Source of the DNA: Phocaeicola massiliensis B84634 = Timone 84634 = DSM 17679 = JCM 13223 | Lineage (GTDB): Bacteria > Bacteroidota > Bacteroidia > Bacteroidales > Bacteroidaceae | Direction of reading: 5' to 3' | DNA length: 64,000 bases | Assembly (NCBI RefSeq): GCF_000382445.1 | Contig: NZ_KB905472.1 | Span: forward strand, 2,131,697-2,195,696 | In this document: in pieces, positions 26,111-34,503 of the stretch | Layout of the letters: each line of letters begins with the position of its first letter | How positions within the stretch are numbered: position 1 is the stretch's first letter | Notes under the pieces: model-generated | The model's database searches: none | What the model was told of the DNA's origin: nothing | Seen by the model: the letters and a program-made list of their open reading frames with translations, nothing else | Made by a program: the position numbers and the translations under genes

Positions 26111-27157
26111 CTATAGTGTAACACCTTTTTCTTTCTGTTGTTTGGCTGTCGACAACATTCCGCACGCCGCAAATATATCCTCCCCTCTTGATGCACGAAT
26201 AGTAGCAAAAACTCCGTGTTGTGTCAAATAATCACGAAATGCCACCATTGTTTCCATGTCCGTTCCTTCCAAATTAACATTCGGGATGGCATGGAAACGG
26301 ATTAAATTGATGCGGCAGTCGATGCCACGCAGCAATTTAACAATTTCTTTGGCATACACCAAAGAATCATTCACATCTTTAAACACAATATATTCAAAAG
26401 ACAACCGCCTTTGCTTACTGAAATCATAATTACGCAATATATCTACAATTTCGGTAATAGAGAAAGCTCTTTCGGCAGGCATCAGTTCTTTTCTCTGCGA
26501 TGGGAAAGGAGTATGCATACTGATAGCCAGATGGCAGTCACTCTCATTCAAAAAACGTTCCAATCCTTTTTTCAATCCAACGGAAGATACAGTTATTCTT
26601 TTCGGACTCCAATGATAGCCATAATCAGAGGTCAGTATTTCGAGCACCTTCAGCACTTCATCCAAGTTGTCAAAAGGCTCTCCCATCCCCATAAACACAA
26701 GATTGGTCAGCGTATCGCGTTCCGGTATAGAATATATCTGGTTCAGAATCTGATTGGCAGTCAGGTTGGCCGTAAAACCTTGCTTTCCTGTCATGCAGAA
26801 CTTACAATTCATCTTGCACCCCACTTGTGAAGAAACGCACAAGGTAGCCCGGTCTTCATCCGGTATATATACAGCCTCTACAAAATTCCCGGTCGGCGTA
26901 CGAAACAGATACTTCACCGTCCCGTCCACCGAGCGCATAGCTTCCACCGGTGCAGATGCTCCGATTTCATAGCTGCCTTTCAACATCTCACGATGCTTCA
27001 GTGACAGGTTAGTCATTTCATCTATCGAAACGACTTTCTTCTCATACAACCAAGATACAATCTGCTTTGCAGCAAATTTAGGCATTCCCAGATTCTGCGT
27101 TATGTGCTGAATCTCATTCAATGTCTTGCCAAGTAATACCGTTTTTGGAGTTTCCAT
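26111..27157 (-). CDS. rlmN: Dual-specificity 23S rRNA/tRNA m2A methyltransferase RlmN
   Basis: About 348 aa from METPKTVLLGKTL; a long upstream extension to 27337 overlaps the divergent gene's start and promoter and is rejected. A radical-SAM enzyme: the cluster-binding CxxxCxxC is in CKMNCKFCMTGKQGF. RlmN methylates A2503 of 23S rRNA and A37 of some tRNAs using two cysteines; the C-terminal one is in DIFAACGML. Other family blocks are NLVFMGMGEPFDN and LAISMHTPF. A TACCTTTG -7 box lies on the minus strand at about 27181-27188. Confidence 0.96.
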   Translation of the reverse strand: METPKTVLLGKTLNEIQHITQNLGMPKFAAKQIVSWLYEKKVVSIDEMTNLSLKHREMLKGSYEIGASAPVEAMRSVDGTVKYLFRTPTGNFVEAVYIPDEDRATLCVSSQVGCKMNCKFCMTGKQGFTANLTANQILNQIYSIPERDTLTNLVFMGMGEPFDNLDEVLKVLEILTSDYGYHWSPKRITVSSVGLKKGLERFLNESDCHLAISMHTPFPSQRKELMPAERAFSITEIVDILRNYDFSKQRRLSFEYIVFKDVNDSLVYAKEIVKLLRGIDCRINLIRFHAIPNVNLEGTDMETMVAFRDYLTQHGVFATIRASRGEDIFAACGMLSTAKQQKEKGVTL

Positions 27158-27242
27158 TCTATTTAAAAAGACAATTAGCGTACAAAGGTAGAGAAAAAAT
27201 AATATATATTGCCTATCTTTGCGCTGAGAAATACATTTAAAG

Positions 27243-29696
27243 ATGAGAAAAACAATTAATTGTTTTATTCCATACGAAGAAAACACAGCAATAGACAAAG
27301 TTGTTACAGCATTGAAAGACAGCATTGTTGTAAACAAAATCTATTTATTGACAACCGCTCATGGCTCAATGCCATCCGTTCCTGCAGGATGTGAACCATT
27401 CACCATTGACTCCTTGAACAGCAGTGATACGATAAAGAAGATTGCTCAGAAAGCAGACACCCCTTTCACTTTATTATATACCAAAGCATCCCCGTTTGAA
27501 TTAGGCTACATGGCTTTGGAACGCATAGCCGACTTCCTGCAAGACCGGAAGACCGGCATGGTCTATGCCGACCATTACGAGTGGAAAGAGGGAGAAAAGA
27601 AAAAGCATCCCGCCATTGATTACCAACCGGGAAGTGTACGCGATGACTTTGACTTCGGGGCTCTGCTGGCATTCAGAAGCGAATACCTGATCGGGGCAGC
27701 CGGAATGATGGAGAACGAGCGCGAAGACTATCGGTACGCCGGACTTTATGCCACTCGCTTGTTCATTGCCGAAACAGGCCGAATTGTCCACATCAATGAA
27801 TACCTATACACTGAAATAGAAGAAGACAACCGCTTGTCGGGCGAAAAGCAGTTCGATTACGTCAACCCACGCAACCGCGAAGTACAGATTGAAATGGAAC
27901 AGGCCTTCACCGGATACCTGAAAAGAACAGGTGTCTATTTGCCGTCTAATTTCAAAAAGGTAAACTTCCGAACAGAAACATTTACCTATGAAGCTTCCGT
28001 CATCATCCCCGTAAGAAACAGAGTCCGCACCATCGACGACGCCATCCGTTCCGCCCTCGAACAGCAAACGGACTTTCCTTTCAATATCATCATCGTTGAC
28101 AATCACTCCACAGACGGCACATCCGAAGTGATTGCCCGTTATAAAGACCATCCGCAAGTCATACACCTGCAACCCGAACGCACCGATTTGGGCATAGGCG
28201 GCTGCTGGAACCTCGCAGTCCATCATCCCTTATGCGGCCGCTTCGCCATACAACTGGACAGCGACGACCTCTATAGCAGTCCGCAGACGTTGCAAACCAT
28301 CGTAAACACTTTCTATAAAGAACAATGCGCCATGGTGATAGGCACGTACCGAATGACGGATTTCCACCTGAACACCATTGCTCCGGGCATCATAGACCAC
28401 AAAGAATGGACACCGGACAACGGGCACAACAATGCCCTGCGCATCAACGGGCTGGGTGCTCCCCGCGCCTTCTTCACTCCCCTTTTAAGAGAAATCGGAG
28501 TGCCCAACGTCAGCTACGGAGAAGACTATGCATTGGGCCTCGCCTTCTCGCGCACCTATAAGATAGGACGGATTTACGATGAACTATACCTTTGCCGGCG
28601 TTGGGAGGGCAACTCGGATGCCGCACTCGGCATTGAGCAAGTCAACACCAACAATCATTACAAAGACAGCCTCCGCACACACGAAATCAATCTCCGCCGG
28701 TGCTATAACGAACAGCGCAGCCAAAACGACGGAAATAAAAGCAAAGCACAAAACAAGCATTTTATAGAAAAACAATTTGCCGAATGGCAGACGGCAAGCG
28801 ACAACCTTGCCGCTTTAAGAAAAGCGCTTGTCAAGCAAGAAGTGATTTGCGGCATCCCGTTTACTGTGCAGCACAACCCGGCACGCATGGTTTCCACCGG
28901 AGCCAAAACCGACAAAGAAAGCATTCTCTCCCGTCCCTGTTTTCTTTGCAGAAAAAATCAACCCGAAGACCAGCGCGTCTGTCCCATCGGAGACGGATAC
29001 AATCTGTGTGTCAATCCTTATCCGATACTCCCCTATCATATCACCATCCCATCTGCCGAACACCGGGAACAGATCCTGCCTGCTGATTTTTGCAACACCG
29101 TCAGCACTCTCCTCAATGAATTGCCCGACGAATACGCCTTATTCTACAACGGAGCACTTTGCGGAGCCTCTGCCCCCGACCATCTGCATTTTCAGGGAGT
29201 TCCGACGGAGCACGTTCCACTGATTGCTTTCTATCGCCGGACGGACAGCGGAAAAGAAAGGCTCGCATCAATCAGCCATTCATCCGTCCTGCACTACATC
29301 GACAGTTACGTCTGCCCCCTGTTCAGCATCGAACAGTGCCGTGACGGAAAAACAGACGAGTCCTTGTTCACCAATATAATGAAAGAATTGCCGTGCAGCA
29401 ATAACGAACCGGAACCGAAAGTAAACATACTGGCATGGCAAGAAGATGAAAAACAAATCATCCTTATCATTCCGCGCTGTAAGCACCGTCCCGAATGTTA
29501 CAGTGCCGAAGCCGGCAAACAAATGCTTGTCAGTCCGGGTACCCTTGATATGGCAGGCATCATTGTCACACCGCGCAAAGAAGATTTTGAAAAGATATCA
29601 ACCGAAGACATCCGACAAATTCTGCAAGAAGTCGGACTGCCACGCGAAGATGCACAGGAAATAATTAAGAAGTACCGAAAAAGAGACAGACTATGA
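27243..29696 (+). CDS. Glycosyltransferase family 2 / DUF4922 fusion protein
   Basis: An 817-aa multidomain protein. The first 230 residues are a glycosyltransferase-like half (MVYADHYEWKEG). Residues about 250-500 form a GT2 domain (ASVIIPVRNRVRTIDDAIRS, IIVDNHSTDGTS, and the QLDSDDLY metal motif). Residues about 530-817 match DUF4922, a HIT/GalT-like nucleotide-transferring domain. It has a zinc-type pair in RPCFLCRKN and an HLHFQ motif (SAPDHLHFQGVP) with the expected His residues. Its stop overlaps the SpoIID gene, so the two are co-translated. I infer that one chain couples sugar-nucleotide chemistry with glycosyl transfer, possibly for wall-linked glycans. Confidence 0.85.
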   Translation: MRKTINCFIPYEENTAIDKVVTALKDSIVVNKIYLLTTAHGSMPSVPAGCEPFTIDSLNSSDTIKKIAQKADTPFTLLYTKASPFELGYMALERIADFLQDRKTGMVYADHYEWKEGEKKKHPAIDYQPGSVRDDFDFGALLAFRSEYLIGAAGMMENEREDYRYAGLYATRLFIAETGRIVHINEYLYTEIEEDNRLSGEKQFDYVNPRNREVQIEMEQAFTGYLKRTGVYLPSNFKKVNFRTETFTYEASVIIPVRNRVRTIDDAIRSALEQQTDFPFNIIIVDNHSTDGTSEVIARYKDHPQVIHLQPERTDLGIGGCWNLAVHHPLCGRFAIQLDSDDLYSSPQTLQTIVNTFYKEQCAMVIGTYRMTDFHLNTIAPGIIDHKEWTPDNGHNNALRINGLGAPRAFFTPLLREIGVPNVSYGEDYALGLAFSRTYKIGRIYDELYLCRRWEGNSDAALGIEQVNTNNHYKDSLRTHEINLRRCYNEQRSQNDGNKSKAQNKHFIEKQFAEWQTASDNLAALRKALVKQEVICGIPFTVQHNPARMVSTGAKTDKESILSRPCFLCRKNQPEDQRVCPIGDGYNLCVNPYPILPYHITIPSAEHREQILPADFCNTVSTLLNELPDEYALFYNGALCGASAPDHLHFQGVPTEHVPLIAFYRRTDSGKERLASISHSSVLHYIDSYVCPLFSIEQCRDGKTDESLFTNIMKELPCSNNEPEPKVNILAWQEDEKQIILIIPRCKHRPECYSAEAGKQMLVSPGTLDMAGIIVTPRKEDFEKISTEDIRQILQEVGLPREDAQEIIKKYRKRDRL

Positions 29697-31012
29697 TGAA
29701 AGAGCCCGAAATAAATGTAGGAATAGTAAATGCACAAGAAATCCATTTTTCGTTGAACGGCCGTTTTTTTGCCAAAGGAGAAACCGTATGTGGCGAACAA
29801 AGCGTCTCTTTCAGTGAAGGAGGCATTTTGTGGAACGGCAATCTGTATCGTGAGCTGACATTCACCCCACAAGACGAACGCACTTCCTTCTCCCTCTATG
29901 ATGTGACCATCGGCATCAATTTTCATTGGGAGCGTCAGGAAACCCAAAGCTTTATGGGAACGCTGAAACTGGTGGTGGATGAAGGCAAAATAACAGCCAT
30001 CAACATCCTTCCGGTAGAAGACTATCTGATAAGTGTCATCTCCTCGGAAATGAACGCCACCTCTTCACTGGAGTTTTTGAAAGCACATGCAGTCGTTTCG
30101 CGAAGCTGGCTTTTTGCCCAAATGGAAAAGCGTAAGGCTCTATGCAACAAGAATGAAGGATTCTTCTCCTTTGTGAAGACCGAAAACGAATACATCCGCT
30201 GGTATGACCGCGAAGACCACACCATCTTCGACGTGTGTGCCGACGACCACTGCCAGCGTTATCAGGGAATCACCAAAGCATCGAACGCAACAGTCGCCGA
30301 AGCTGTCCGCGCCACACGCGGCCAACTGCTCATGTACGGTCAAGGCATTTGCGATGCCCGTTTCTCCAAATGTTGCGGAGGAGTAACCGAAGAATTCGGT
30401 TACTGTTGGGAAGATAAGGACTATCCCTATCTGTCCGCCATACGAGATGACGGAAAAGAAGCCTCGCAACCACTCCCCGACCTGACTCAGGAAGCGGAAG
30501 CCGAACGCTGGATACGCACCTCTCCCCCGGCGTTCTGCAACACCGACGACAAGAAAATCATTTCACAGATACTGAACAACTACGACCGCGAAACGACAGA
30601 CTTCTATCGTTGGAAAGTGCGTTACACACAAGAGGAACTGGCAGAGCTCATCCGACTGAACACCAAAACCGATTACGGAAGCATCCTCGATTTAATTCCT
30701 GTCCGGCGAGGAAAGTCGGGACGTATCTGCAAACTAAAAATCGTAGGCACCCTGAAGACCCTCATTATCGGAAAGGAACTGGAAATTCGTCGCACCCTCT
30801 CCTCTTCCCATCTGTTCAGTTCGGCTTTTGTCATCGACAAAGGAGAACTGAAAGACGGTGTGCCGGAATGGTTCCTGCTGACAGGCGCCGGCTGGGGTCA
30901 CGGAGTAGGCTTATGCCAAATCGGTGCCGCTGTCATGGGTGAGCAAGGCTATACATACGACAAGATTCTGCTACACTACTATAAAGGAGCAGACATCCGC
31001 CGTTTCTATTAA
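29693..31012 (+). CDS. SpoIID/LytB domain protein
   Basis: A 439-aa protein without a clear signal peptide. It carries the SpoIID domain: LPVEDYLISVISSEMNATSS, LKAHAVVSRSWLF, the GQLLMYGQGICDARFSKCCG block, and the C-terminal GWGHGVGLCQIGAAVMGEQG. SpoIID is a lytic transglycosylase acting on stem-less peptidoglycan glycan strands; LytB proteins modulate amidases. The start overlaps the preceding fusion gene, and an AmpG-like transporter follows 19 bp later. The three together look like a cell-wall turnover and recycling unit. Confidence 0.9.
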   Translation: MMKEPEINVGIVNAQEIHFSLNGRFFAKGETVCGEQSVSFSEGGILWNGNLYRELTFTPQDERTSFSLYDVTIGINFHWERQETQSFMGTLKLVVDEGKITAINILPVEDYLISVISSEMNATSSLEFLKAHAVVSRSWLFAQMEKRKALCNKNEGFFSFVKTENEYIRWYDREDHTIFDVCADDHCQRYQGITKASNATVAEAVRATRGQLLMYGQGICDARFSKCCGGVTEEFGYCWEDKDYPYLSAIRDDGKEASQPLPDLTQEAEAERWIRTSPPAFCNTDDKKIISQILNNYDRETTDFYRWKVRYTQEELAELIRLNTKTDYGSILDLIPVRRGKSGRICKLKIVGTLKTLIIGKELEIRRTLSSSHLFSSAFVIDKGELKDGVPEWFLLTGAGWGHGVGLCQIGAAVMGEQGYTYDKILLHYYKGADIRRFY

Positions 31013-31031
31013 TCCAATCTTACAGGTAATC

Positions 31032-32306
31032 ATGAAAAAGACATCACCGTGGGCATGGATTCCCACCCTCTACTTTGCGCAAGGATTGCCATACGTGGCA
31101 GTGACCATCATCTCGCTTGTCATGTATAAAAGGCTGGGCATCAGCAATACCGAGCTGGCCTTCTATACCGGCTGGCTCAACCTGCCCTGGGTCATCAAAC
31201 CACTGTGGAGTCCGTTCATCGACCTCATCAAGACCAAACGCCGGTGGATTGTCACCATGCAGATGCTCATCGGTGCAGGACTGGCAGGTATTGCCTTTAC
31301 CATCCCCACAGAATATTTCTTTCAACTGACGCTCGCCCTGTTCTGGCTGCTCGCCTTCAGTTCTGCCACACACGACATTGCTGCCGACGGATTTTACATG
31401 CTGGCGCTCGATTCTCACGAGCAAGCACTGTTTGTAGGTATCCGCAGCACCTTCTACCGTATTGCCACCATTGCCGGACAAGGGCTGCTCATCATGCTGG
31501 CAGGCAGGCTGGAAACGGTGACAGGCAACATTCCATACGCGTGGTCCATCACCTTCTTTGTGCTTGCCGGCATCTTTCTTGCCGTGTGGCTTTACCATCG
31601 TTTCATCCTCCCCCATCCGGCTGCCGACCATCCGGCAAAAGAAGTATCCGCTTCCGGGTTGATGAAAGAATTCTTTACCACCTTTACCACCTTCTTCCAA
31701 AAAAAACACGCCACCGTTGCCATTGCATTCATGCTGCTATACCGACTTCCCGAAGCCCAATTAGCCAAAATGGGAATCCCCTTCTTTCTCGACCCGATAG
31801 AAAAAGGAGGCTTGGGACTTACTACCGAAGAAGTAGGATTCGTGCAAGGAACAGTCGGTATCATAGGACTTACGTTAGGAGGCATTTTGGGAGGCATTGC
31901 CGTAGCCCGGGGAGGTCTTAAACGCTGGCTTTGGCCCATGGTATGGGCTATCTCGTTACCTGATTTTGTTTATGTATACCTCAGCTATGCACAACCGGAT
32001 TCCTTGTTGTTTGTCAACATTTGCATCTTCATCGAACAGTTCGGATACGGTTTCGGATTCACAGCCTACATGCTCTACCTCATTTACTTTGCCGACGGCG
32101 AGCACAAGACGGCACACTATGCCATCTGTACCGCTTTTATGGCACTTGGCATGATGATTCCGGGAATGGCTGCCGGATGGCTGCAAGAGCACTTGGGATA
32201 CAACCACTTTTTTATTTGGATTATGATATGTTGCATCGCCACATTCGGAGTCACGGCTTTGCTGAAGATTCATCCCGAATTTGGAAAGAAAACCTTAAAA
32301 AGTTAA
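31032..32306 (+). CDS. AmpG-like MFS muropeptide/sugar transporter
   Basis: About 424 aa from MKKTSPWAWIPTLYFAQGLP; the longer frame from 30924 lies inside the SpoIID gene. It has about twelve membrane segments with AmpG-type blocks (PWVIKPLWSPFIDLIKTKRR, SSATHDIAADGFYML, GIRSTFYRIATIAGQG). AmpG imports anhydromuropeptides into the cytoplasm for recycling. Context supports this: a SpoIID/LytB gene sits directly upstream, and a MurNAc-6-P etherase gene (murQ) lies elsewhere in the window. Exact substrate is inferred. Confidence 0.88.
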   Translation: MKKTSPWAWIPTLYFAQGLPYVAVTIISLVMYKRLGISNTELAFYTGWLNLPWVIKPLWSPFIDLIKTKRRWIVTMQMLIGAGLAGIAFTIPTEYFFQLTLALFWLLAFSSATHDIAADGFYMLALDSHEQALFVGIRSTFYRIATIAGQGLLIMLAGRLETVTGNIPYAWSITFFVLAGIFLAVWLYHRFILPHPAADHPAKEVSASGLMKEFFTTFTTFFQKKHATVAIAFMLLYRLPEAQLAKMGIPFFLDPIEKGGLGLTTEEVGFVQGTVGIIGLTLGGILGGIAVARGGLKRWLWPMVWAISLPDFVYVYLSYAQPDSLLFVNICIFIEQFGYGFGFTAYMLYLIYFADGEHKTAHYAICTAFMALGMMIPGMAAGWLQEHLGYNHFFIWIMICCIATFGVTALLKIHPEFGKKTLKS

Positions 32307-32376
32307 TGTTAAATTCAACAATACAAGCCATTGCATTGTTTCCTTTTCAGACGATAACATATAAAACAGAAGATAT

Positions 32377-32934
32377 ATGAAAAAAATTATTTTATTGGTA
32401 TCAGTTGTATTGTTTGGCTGCGTAGGATACGCACAAGCACAAACATCTGAAAAAAAGCTGAGTCGTCAAGAACGAAAGGAAGCTAAAAGAGCCATGGAGC
32501 AGGCATTGTTTGAAGAAGCCAAACAAGCCATAGAAAACAAAAGCTTTACCCTGGAAGCGGATCAGGTTATCTTTAAACGGGGCAGAACTGCATTTGTCTC
32601 TTCAAACACAAATTTTGTGACAGTCAATGGTAATAAAGGCTCCGTACAGGTAGCTTTCAATATACCTGTAAGCGGTCCCAATGGCTTGGGTGGAGTAACT
32701 GTAGACGGCAATGTGTCCGGCTACAAAGTGACCACAGACAAAAAAGGCAACATCCGTCTGGCAATGAATATCACAGGTGTAGGTATTTCTGCCCAAGTCA
32801 ATATTTCACTGGCCAATGGCGGCAACAATGCAACAGTGGATATTCTTCCTAATTTTCATTCCAACAGACTTACCTTATCAGGCACTCTGTTGCCATTGGA
32901 TAAATCAAGCGTATTCAAAGGAAGGTCTTATTGA
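32377..32934 (+). CDS. DUF4251 domain protein, secreted
   Basis: A 185-aa protein with a Sec signal peptide (ILLVSVVLFGCVGYAQAQ) followed by a charged helical stretch (SRQERKEAKRAMEQALFEEA) and a beta-rich DUF4251 domain (ADQVIFKRGRTAFVSSNTNF, GGVTVDGNVSGYKVTTDKKG). The family is common in gut Bacteroidales and has no known function. It lies 70 bp after the transporter gene, possibly in its own unit. Likely periplasmic. Confidence 0.85.
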   Translation: MKKIILLVSVVLFGCVGYAQAQTSEKKLSRQERKEAKRAMEQALFEEAKQAIENKSFTLEADQVIFKRGRTAFVSSNTNFVTVNGNKGSVQVAFNIPVSGPNGLGGVTVDGNVSGYKVTTDKKGNIRLAMNITGVGISAQVNISLANGGNNATVDILPNFHSNRLTLSGTLLPLDKSSVFKGRSY

Positions 32935-32985
32935 CAGATTTTTCCTAAATTCAGCCTCAACCGAGTTTTTCATTTCTACTGTCAC

Positions 32986-33065
32986 TGCTGCCACCATAGG
33001 ATGCTTATCACATACAACATCCTATCAATAAACGACTTATCCAAGTGGTGGCAGTAGCAGTTCTT
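32986..33065. repeat. Nested inverted repeat in intergenic region
   Basis: The outer arms CTGCTGCCACCA and TGGTGGCAGTAGCAG enclose inner arms TAGGATG and CATCCTA. It lies between the DUF4251 gene and the beta-propeller gene. It could be a terminator-like or regulatory hairpin; there is no strong T-run at its end. Confidence 0.5.
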
Positions 33066-33190
33066 TCACCGTTATCAAATAATTCTAAGAAAATTTGGAA
33101 ATGCCCCAAATAAGTCCTATACTTGCTTATCATTTTAATACTACAATAAGTATCTACAAATGAAAAAACACACTTATACAACTATACACT

Positions 33191-34477
33191 ATGAAACACC
33201 TGTTAACCCTGTGCATAGGATTTTTCATGTTGCTCTCTTGCAACAATAAACCCTCTCAATCTGCCGCAATAGCAACAGACGAACCGGAAGTGAACGAAGA
33301 TACGCTCTTCAGAGTAATCGATTTGGCAAACAACCTGAAGCCATGCAGTGACTCCTTACTTCTGAGTGATATTGTGGAGGATGTGGAATATGTAAAACTG
33401 GAGACGGCAGACAATGGTCTGGTTGGAGCAATGAATAGAGGCTATGTGTCCGACAGTGCCATCTTTTATAGCAGTTCTGGCAATACGACACCTCCTCCTC
33501 ATATTTTTATGTTCGACCGTTTTACGGGTAAGTTTATCCGTACAATCGGTAAATCAGGGCAAGGACCCGGAGAAATGCATTGGCCCATTGGTGTTGTAGC
33601 TAGAGACAGCTTAGTCTATATATCTTCTACTTATCGGAATGAGCTTTTCGTTCATAAAATCAAAGACGGAAAGTTTGTGAAATGTATTCCCTTGAACAAA
33701 CCACATACCGCTGCAAGGGATTATTACATTGGCGACAATAGAGTAATCCACTTTCCTTTTTATAGTAATTGGGATGGTAAATATTTAATGTGTGATATGA
33801 CCATTCAGGATTTTGATGGAAATATCATCCAAGAGCAAACACCGGATGTGGACTATACCGGATTTGACCACAGAAACAAACCGAATGCAAATTGGGCTGT
33901 AGCATGGACCTATAAGAATCATCCCAATGTCTATTCTTTTTTCACGGACACCATCTATGCAGCCATCAATGACACCATCCGTCCCAGATATTTCTTATCT
34001 TTAGGAAAATACAAACGTCCGCTTCAACTAAAGGTCAGCGTCGAATGGAAACATTATATTATATTCTATAGCTTTTGGGAAACAAAGAACTATCTGTTGG
34101 GCAGTTTCGGCTTGGAACAAGAGGCATGGTTTTTCAGATACGACAAAAAAAGCAAAGAGATAAAAACATGGAAGCAGGATGCTGAAATAGTAAATATTGC
34201 CATTCCAACTGATGCTTATGACTGGTGTATTGTGTCTGCTGCCGGCATCACCAACGACATTGACGGTTGTTCCAACCACCTCCGTGCAATGGATTTCATC
34301 AGTGAAAACCAGTTTGCAATCTGTATCACCCAAGACAATATGGATGAAATCAGAAAGATAGTATCCGAATCCACGAACGTGAAATTCCCCGAAAAGCGTC
34401 AGCAACTCTTGGAACTGATTGACTCAATGGGACCGGATGATAATCCGATTCTAGCTATTTATAAACTGAAAGATTAA
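33191..34477 (+). CDS. Six-bladed beta-propeller lipoprotein
   Basis: A 428-aa protein with a lipoprotein signal (GFFMLLSCNN, Cys at about residue 17). It has the propeller-family block FDRFTGKFIRTIGKSGQGPGEMHWP, here given in parts: GKFIRTIGKSGQGPGE, then repeated beta-strand segments. It belongs to the same family as the broken gene at 1-964 and the pair at 37486-39900. These proteins are numerous in gut Bacteroides and are mostly unassigned; some sit in glycan-use or signalling loci. No SusC/SusD gene is adjacent, so no substrate can be proposed. Confidence 0.85.
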   Translation: MKHLLTLCIGFFMLLSCNNKPSQSAAIATDEPEVNEDTLFRVIDLANNLKPCSDSLLLSDIVEDVEYVKLETADNGLVGAMNRGYVSDSAIFYSSSGNTTPPPHIFMFDRFTGKFIRTIGKSGQGPGEMHWPIGVVARDSLVYISSTYRNELFVHKIKDGKFVKCIPLNKPHTAARDYYIGDNRVIHFPFYSNWDGKYLMCDMTIQDFDGNIIQEQTPDVDYTGFDHRNKPNANWAVAWTYKNHPNVYSFFTDTIYAAINDTIRPRYFLSLGKYKRPLQLKVSVEWKHYIIFYSFWETKNYLLGSFGLEQEAWFFRYDKKSKEIKTWKQDAEIVNIAIPTDAYDWCIVSAAGITNDIDGCSNHLRAMDFISENQFAICITQDNMDEIRKIVSESTNVKFPEKRQQLLELIDSMGPDDNPILAIYKLKD

Positions 34478-34503
34478 CATAAAGACGGACAGCATTTTAT
34501 CGA

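Noticed and set aside
27157-27337. 60-residue N-terminal extension of RlmN
   Set aside because: It overlaps the divergent gene and its promoter, and the family starts near METPKTVLL.
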